From Turbatrix aceti (taxonomy: Eukaryota; Nematoda; Chromadorea; Rhabditida; Panagrolaimidae), in the NCBI GenBank assembly GCA_963969345.1, contig OZ017769.1, positions 186,001-250,000 on the forward strand: DNA of 64,000 nucleotides, written 5' to 3'. The translations under genes were made by a program, and so were the position numbers. Shown here piece after piece: positions 61,662-64,000 of this stretch. The notes under the pieces are model-generated. The model worked only from the letters and a program-made list of their open reading frames with translations. It had not been told where the DNA came from and did no database searches. Numbering within the stretch: position 1 is the first letter of the stretch; each line of letters opens with the position of its first letter.

Positions 61662-64000
61662 TTAGTTGATACCAGTAAGCTTGAAATTAAGACGTTCGAC
61701 GGCGCATTTAATTGCGCAGACTTGACATAGGCGTATTGAATCAGGCAGGAAGAAGTGAACACTCTTGATGCCGCGCTGTAGAGCGATCGCTGCGCCACCA
61801 AAAATGTACCGAAGAAACATTCGAAAGAGAGTAGATGCAGGGAATGACTGGGGTCCACGGGCGGTAGCGATCTCGATAACCACCTCCGGACTACTGTCAA
61901 GAAGCTTGAATTTCCAGTATTCTGTGGGGGCGCCGACTTCGTACTTGGTCAGACCAATAAAACGCAAAAGATCTATGGAAAAAATATTAAATTTAGGTAA
62001 AATTGAGGACAGACTTACCGCAGACAACAAACTTTGGTTGCGAGTGCAAATCGCGCCGTGCCAGCACACCGACATAAGGCTTTTCAGGACTGCTGAATGT
62101 GATGCCTTGGAAAACGCCTTCTTCTGAAAAAATACAATTTATTTTGATCAAAAACGCGCCTTAAAAAACCTACCGCTATCACCCAACGGCAAAAAGCGCT
62201 TCTCGTTTCCGATAACTTCATAAACCTTACAAAATCCACCATCGATTTCATTAAACTCACAGACTATATCCGCTTGTTGCCAGATATCTTTGGGTGGCGG
62301 TCTTGTAAAGTCGATAGATAAAAAGTCGATAAGTGTGCACGCGTCGTCGATAGAAGATTCCTGGGAAGCGACGTTGTCTCCGGCAACCGAGCCCCATTGA
62401 GACGCGCCAAGAAAACCTGGCTTTTCAGACATGATAACGGAGCGAGTTCCAGACTTAGGCTCAACGTTGACAGGCAGCACAATTGGCTGGTAGGGTACCG
62501 GCGAAATCGAGCTCACCCTGCTGAAGCTCGCGGTCGGTATCAGAGGAATCAAAGGCTGTAAAGTCGTCGAAGGTCCCGGTGACATCGACGACAACTTCGG
62601 GCGTGATTGCTGCGATGATTCAGGAGGAAGCGGAGAACCACAAACCTTTGGTGGGCCAGCAATCTTTCGTCCCGAATCCACAATTTCAAAAGTGTTGGGA
62701 CGGTCCATAATCAAAGCCCCGACAGTTGCGGCTAGGATGGGATCCGGAGCATCAAAAACCTTCAGCTTCGGCCAGAGTTTTTCAATCGGAGCGACCTTAT
62801 TGGGCGAGTTTGTAACGACAACAACGATTTCAACAGCAGGATTCGCACGATAAGGATGAAGATTGTTTCCATTTGGGTTCTCCGTCGAGATGCATCCATA
62901 AATGCAGAGACGATTCGCCTTCTTTGTACCTCGCAGCAAATAACAGTGGTACCACTCGTTGACGCTGATAACCACAACAATATCCTTGGCAGCCGGAGGA
63001 ATTTTCATCTGATTCAGAGCAAACGACATCAGCGCTTGTTCCGTGAAATAGGTTGATTGAAATCCAAGAGACTTTTTTGAACTAAGGCTCGGCGACACAG
63101 CAACCATTGTACAAAGGTACGAAACACAGATTTTCTCGTCTGAAATGCAATAACACGGCAAAAATTTTAAAACATTTTTGCCTAAAAATAACTCACTTGG
63201 ACGGCAAGGTACCTTCACAATAGAGCCGGTATAGCTGGTAAGGTAGAACGACTCATTTTCGTAGTACGCCAACCTCGGTGAACCTGTCAGATCGCATTTA
63301 ACGGGCACGTGTTGACCCACCACCTTAACATACTCAACGATGGGTTTTGGAGGAGCCGTCGTCGTCATAAGCAGTCCTCCAGAAATAAAAGCGTCACGCC
63401 GCGATGAAATGTGAGGAAACGTGACGTTGGGTAGGTTATGCTCAAAAATATTCTGGTCGTTTGGTGTCAGGGTTCCAATGACAACAAAGTCTTCGGCTTC
63501 TGAAAAAAAATTCAGTAAAAGAAAAACGAACATTTTTAAAGTAAAGCAAAATGAAATAGAAAATGATGAAAAAGAAACGGAGGAGAACAAACAAAGTCAA
63601 CGATACTGATATCAAGTAACGATAGAACTTCGATATAACGACAGTTACCATAAGCATAGAACGTTACTCTGTCTTCTCAATAACAAACGCCGAAATATCG
63701 TTACCTTTCATCCCTTTTCTACTTTTTTTTGTACAAAAAATGTTTTTATGACCCTTCTTGCCATAAATTCATTGTTATTTTTTCATCAGCTTTGTACTAA
63801 AAAATGTATTTATACATGTCCTACCTGCTCTGAATTGAAGAATGTCTGCGACAACGCTATCGGTAGTGGTGATTTTAAAAATTTTATCATGGAGCACCCC
63901 ATCCGGCCAAGACGTAGCAACAACAAGCTTGCATGTTGAAGGGGTAACAATGCAAACTGCGTGTTTGAAAAATCGCTTATCAGCTTTGGCAAAGCCATAC
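61662..64000 (-). CDS. Unrecognised protein, 5' part outside the window
   Basis: Minus-strand exons 64000(open)-63825, 63499-63197, 63139-62174, 62123-62019 and 61972-61662 join in matching phases and give the last 619 residues. The order is a beta-rich Cys-containing segment (HAVCIVTPSTCKLVVATSW), an FVVIGTLTPND strand, a Pro/Ser/Thr-rich linker (around 62430-62660), then a C-terminal domain with DIVCEFNEIDGGFCKVYEV and a last part TEYWKFKLLDSS...LRYIFGGAAIALQRGIKSVHF. There is no C-terminal membrane or GPI segment. I recognise no family. The upstream exon at 63825-64000 was joined because its single leftover base fits the phase of the next exon; a start at the ATG near 63534 (MFVFLLLNFF) is the alternative and would give a short signal peptide. 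Function unknown. Confidence 0.65.

Noticed and set aside
63442..63657. First exon MLMVTVVISKFYRYL for the right-edge gene.
   Set aside because: It is out of phase with the 63499 acceptor; the exon at 63825-64000 fits the phase and has coding character. The ATG near 63534 remains a weaker alternative.

Overview
This window is nuclear DNA from a nematode, probably a chromadorean; I cannot name the species. The evidence is a seven-transmembrane receptor of the nematode-specific Srh/Sri/Str type, one-to-one matches to nematode unc-37 (Groucho) and mep-1, many introns of 44-60 bp ending in T-rich TTTTCAG or TTTTTTAG, and T-rich acceptors lying a few bases upstream of start codons, as expected for spliced-leader addition. 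Coding exons are GC-balanced and the spacers are strongly AT-rich. All exon boundaries below were joined by hand from reading frame, splice signals and protein-family match, without transcript data.

Layout: an AT-rich left end with no supported gene (1-5783); a Groucho/TLE co-repressor (unc-37, +); a chemoreceptor GPCR (-) that converges on it; a small secreted protein (+); a four-membrane-span protein (+); a DHHC palmitoyltransferase (+); the MEP-1 zinc-finger protein (+); a five-unit polyubiquitin gene (-) divergent from an alpha-tubulin gene (+), followed closely by PBDC1 and the nucleoporin Nup58; an SLC35F1/F2-type transporter and, 216 bp later, a secreted EGF-domain protein with a GPI-like tail; a BTB protein (+) converging on a KIND-FERM-3xPDZ scaffold (-); then about 6.5 kb of repeat-rich DNA; and finally two convergent unrecognised genes, a GPI-like surface protein (+) and a partial protein (-) that runs off the right edge.

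The genes are mostly unrelated housekeeping, transcriptional and membrane functions. Two closely spaced same-strand sets (alpha-tubulin-PBDC1-Nup58 and SLC35F-EGF protein) are operon candidates. The most striking structure is in the non-coding DNA. Several palindromic elements are bounded by YARNG-type termini, and four have perfect 8-bp target duplications, as expected of non-autonomous hAT elements. One of these is nested inside another, and an empty relative elsewhere in the window confirms the insertion. A 1.56-kb TA-flanked foldback of Tc1/mariner type and a second foldback of about 0.8 kb lie at 54.5-58.7 kb. No transposase gene was found.
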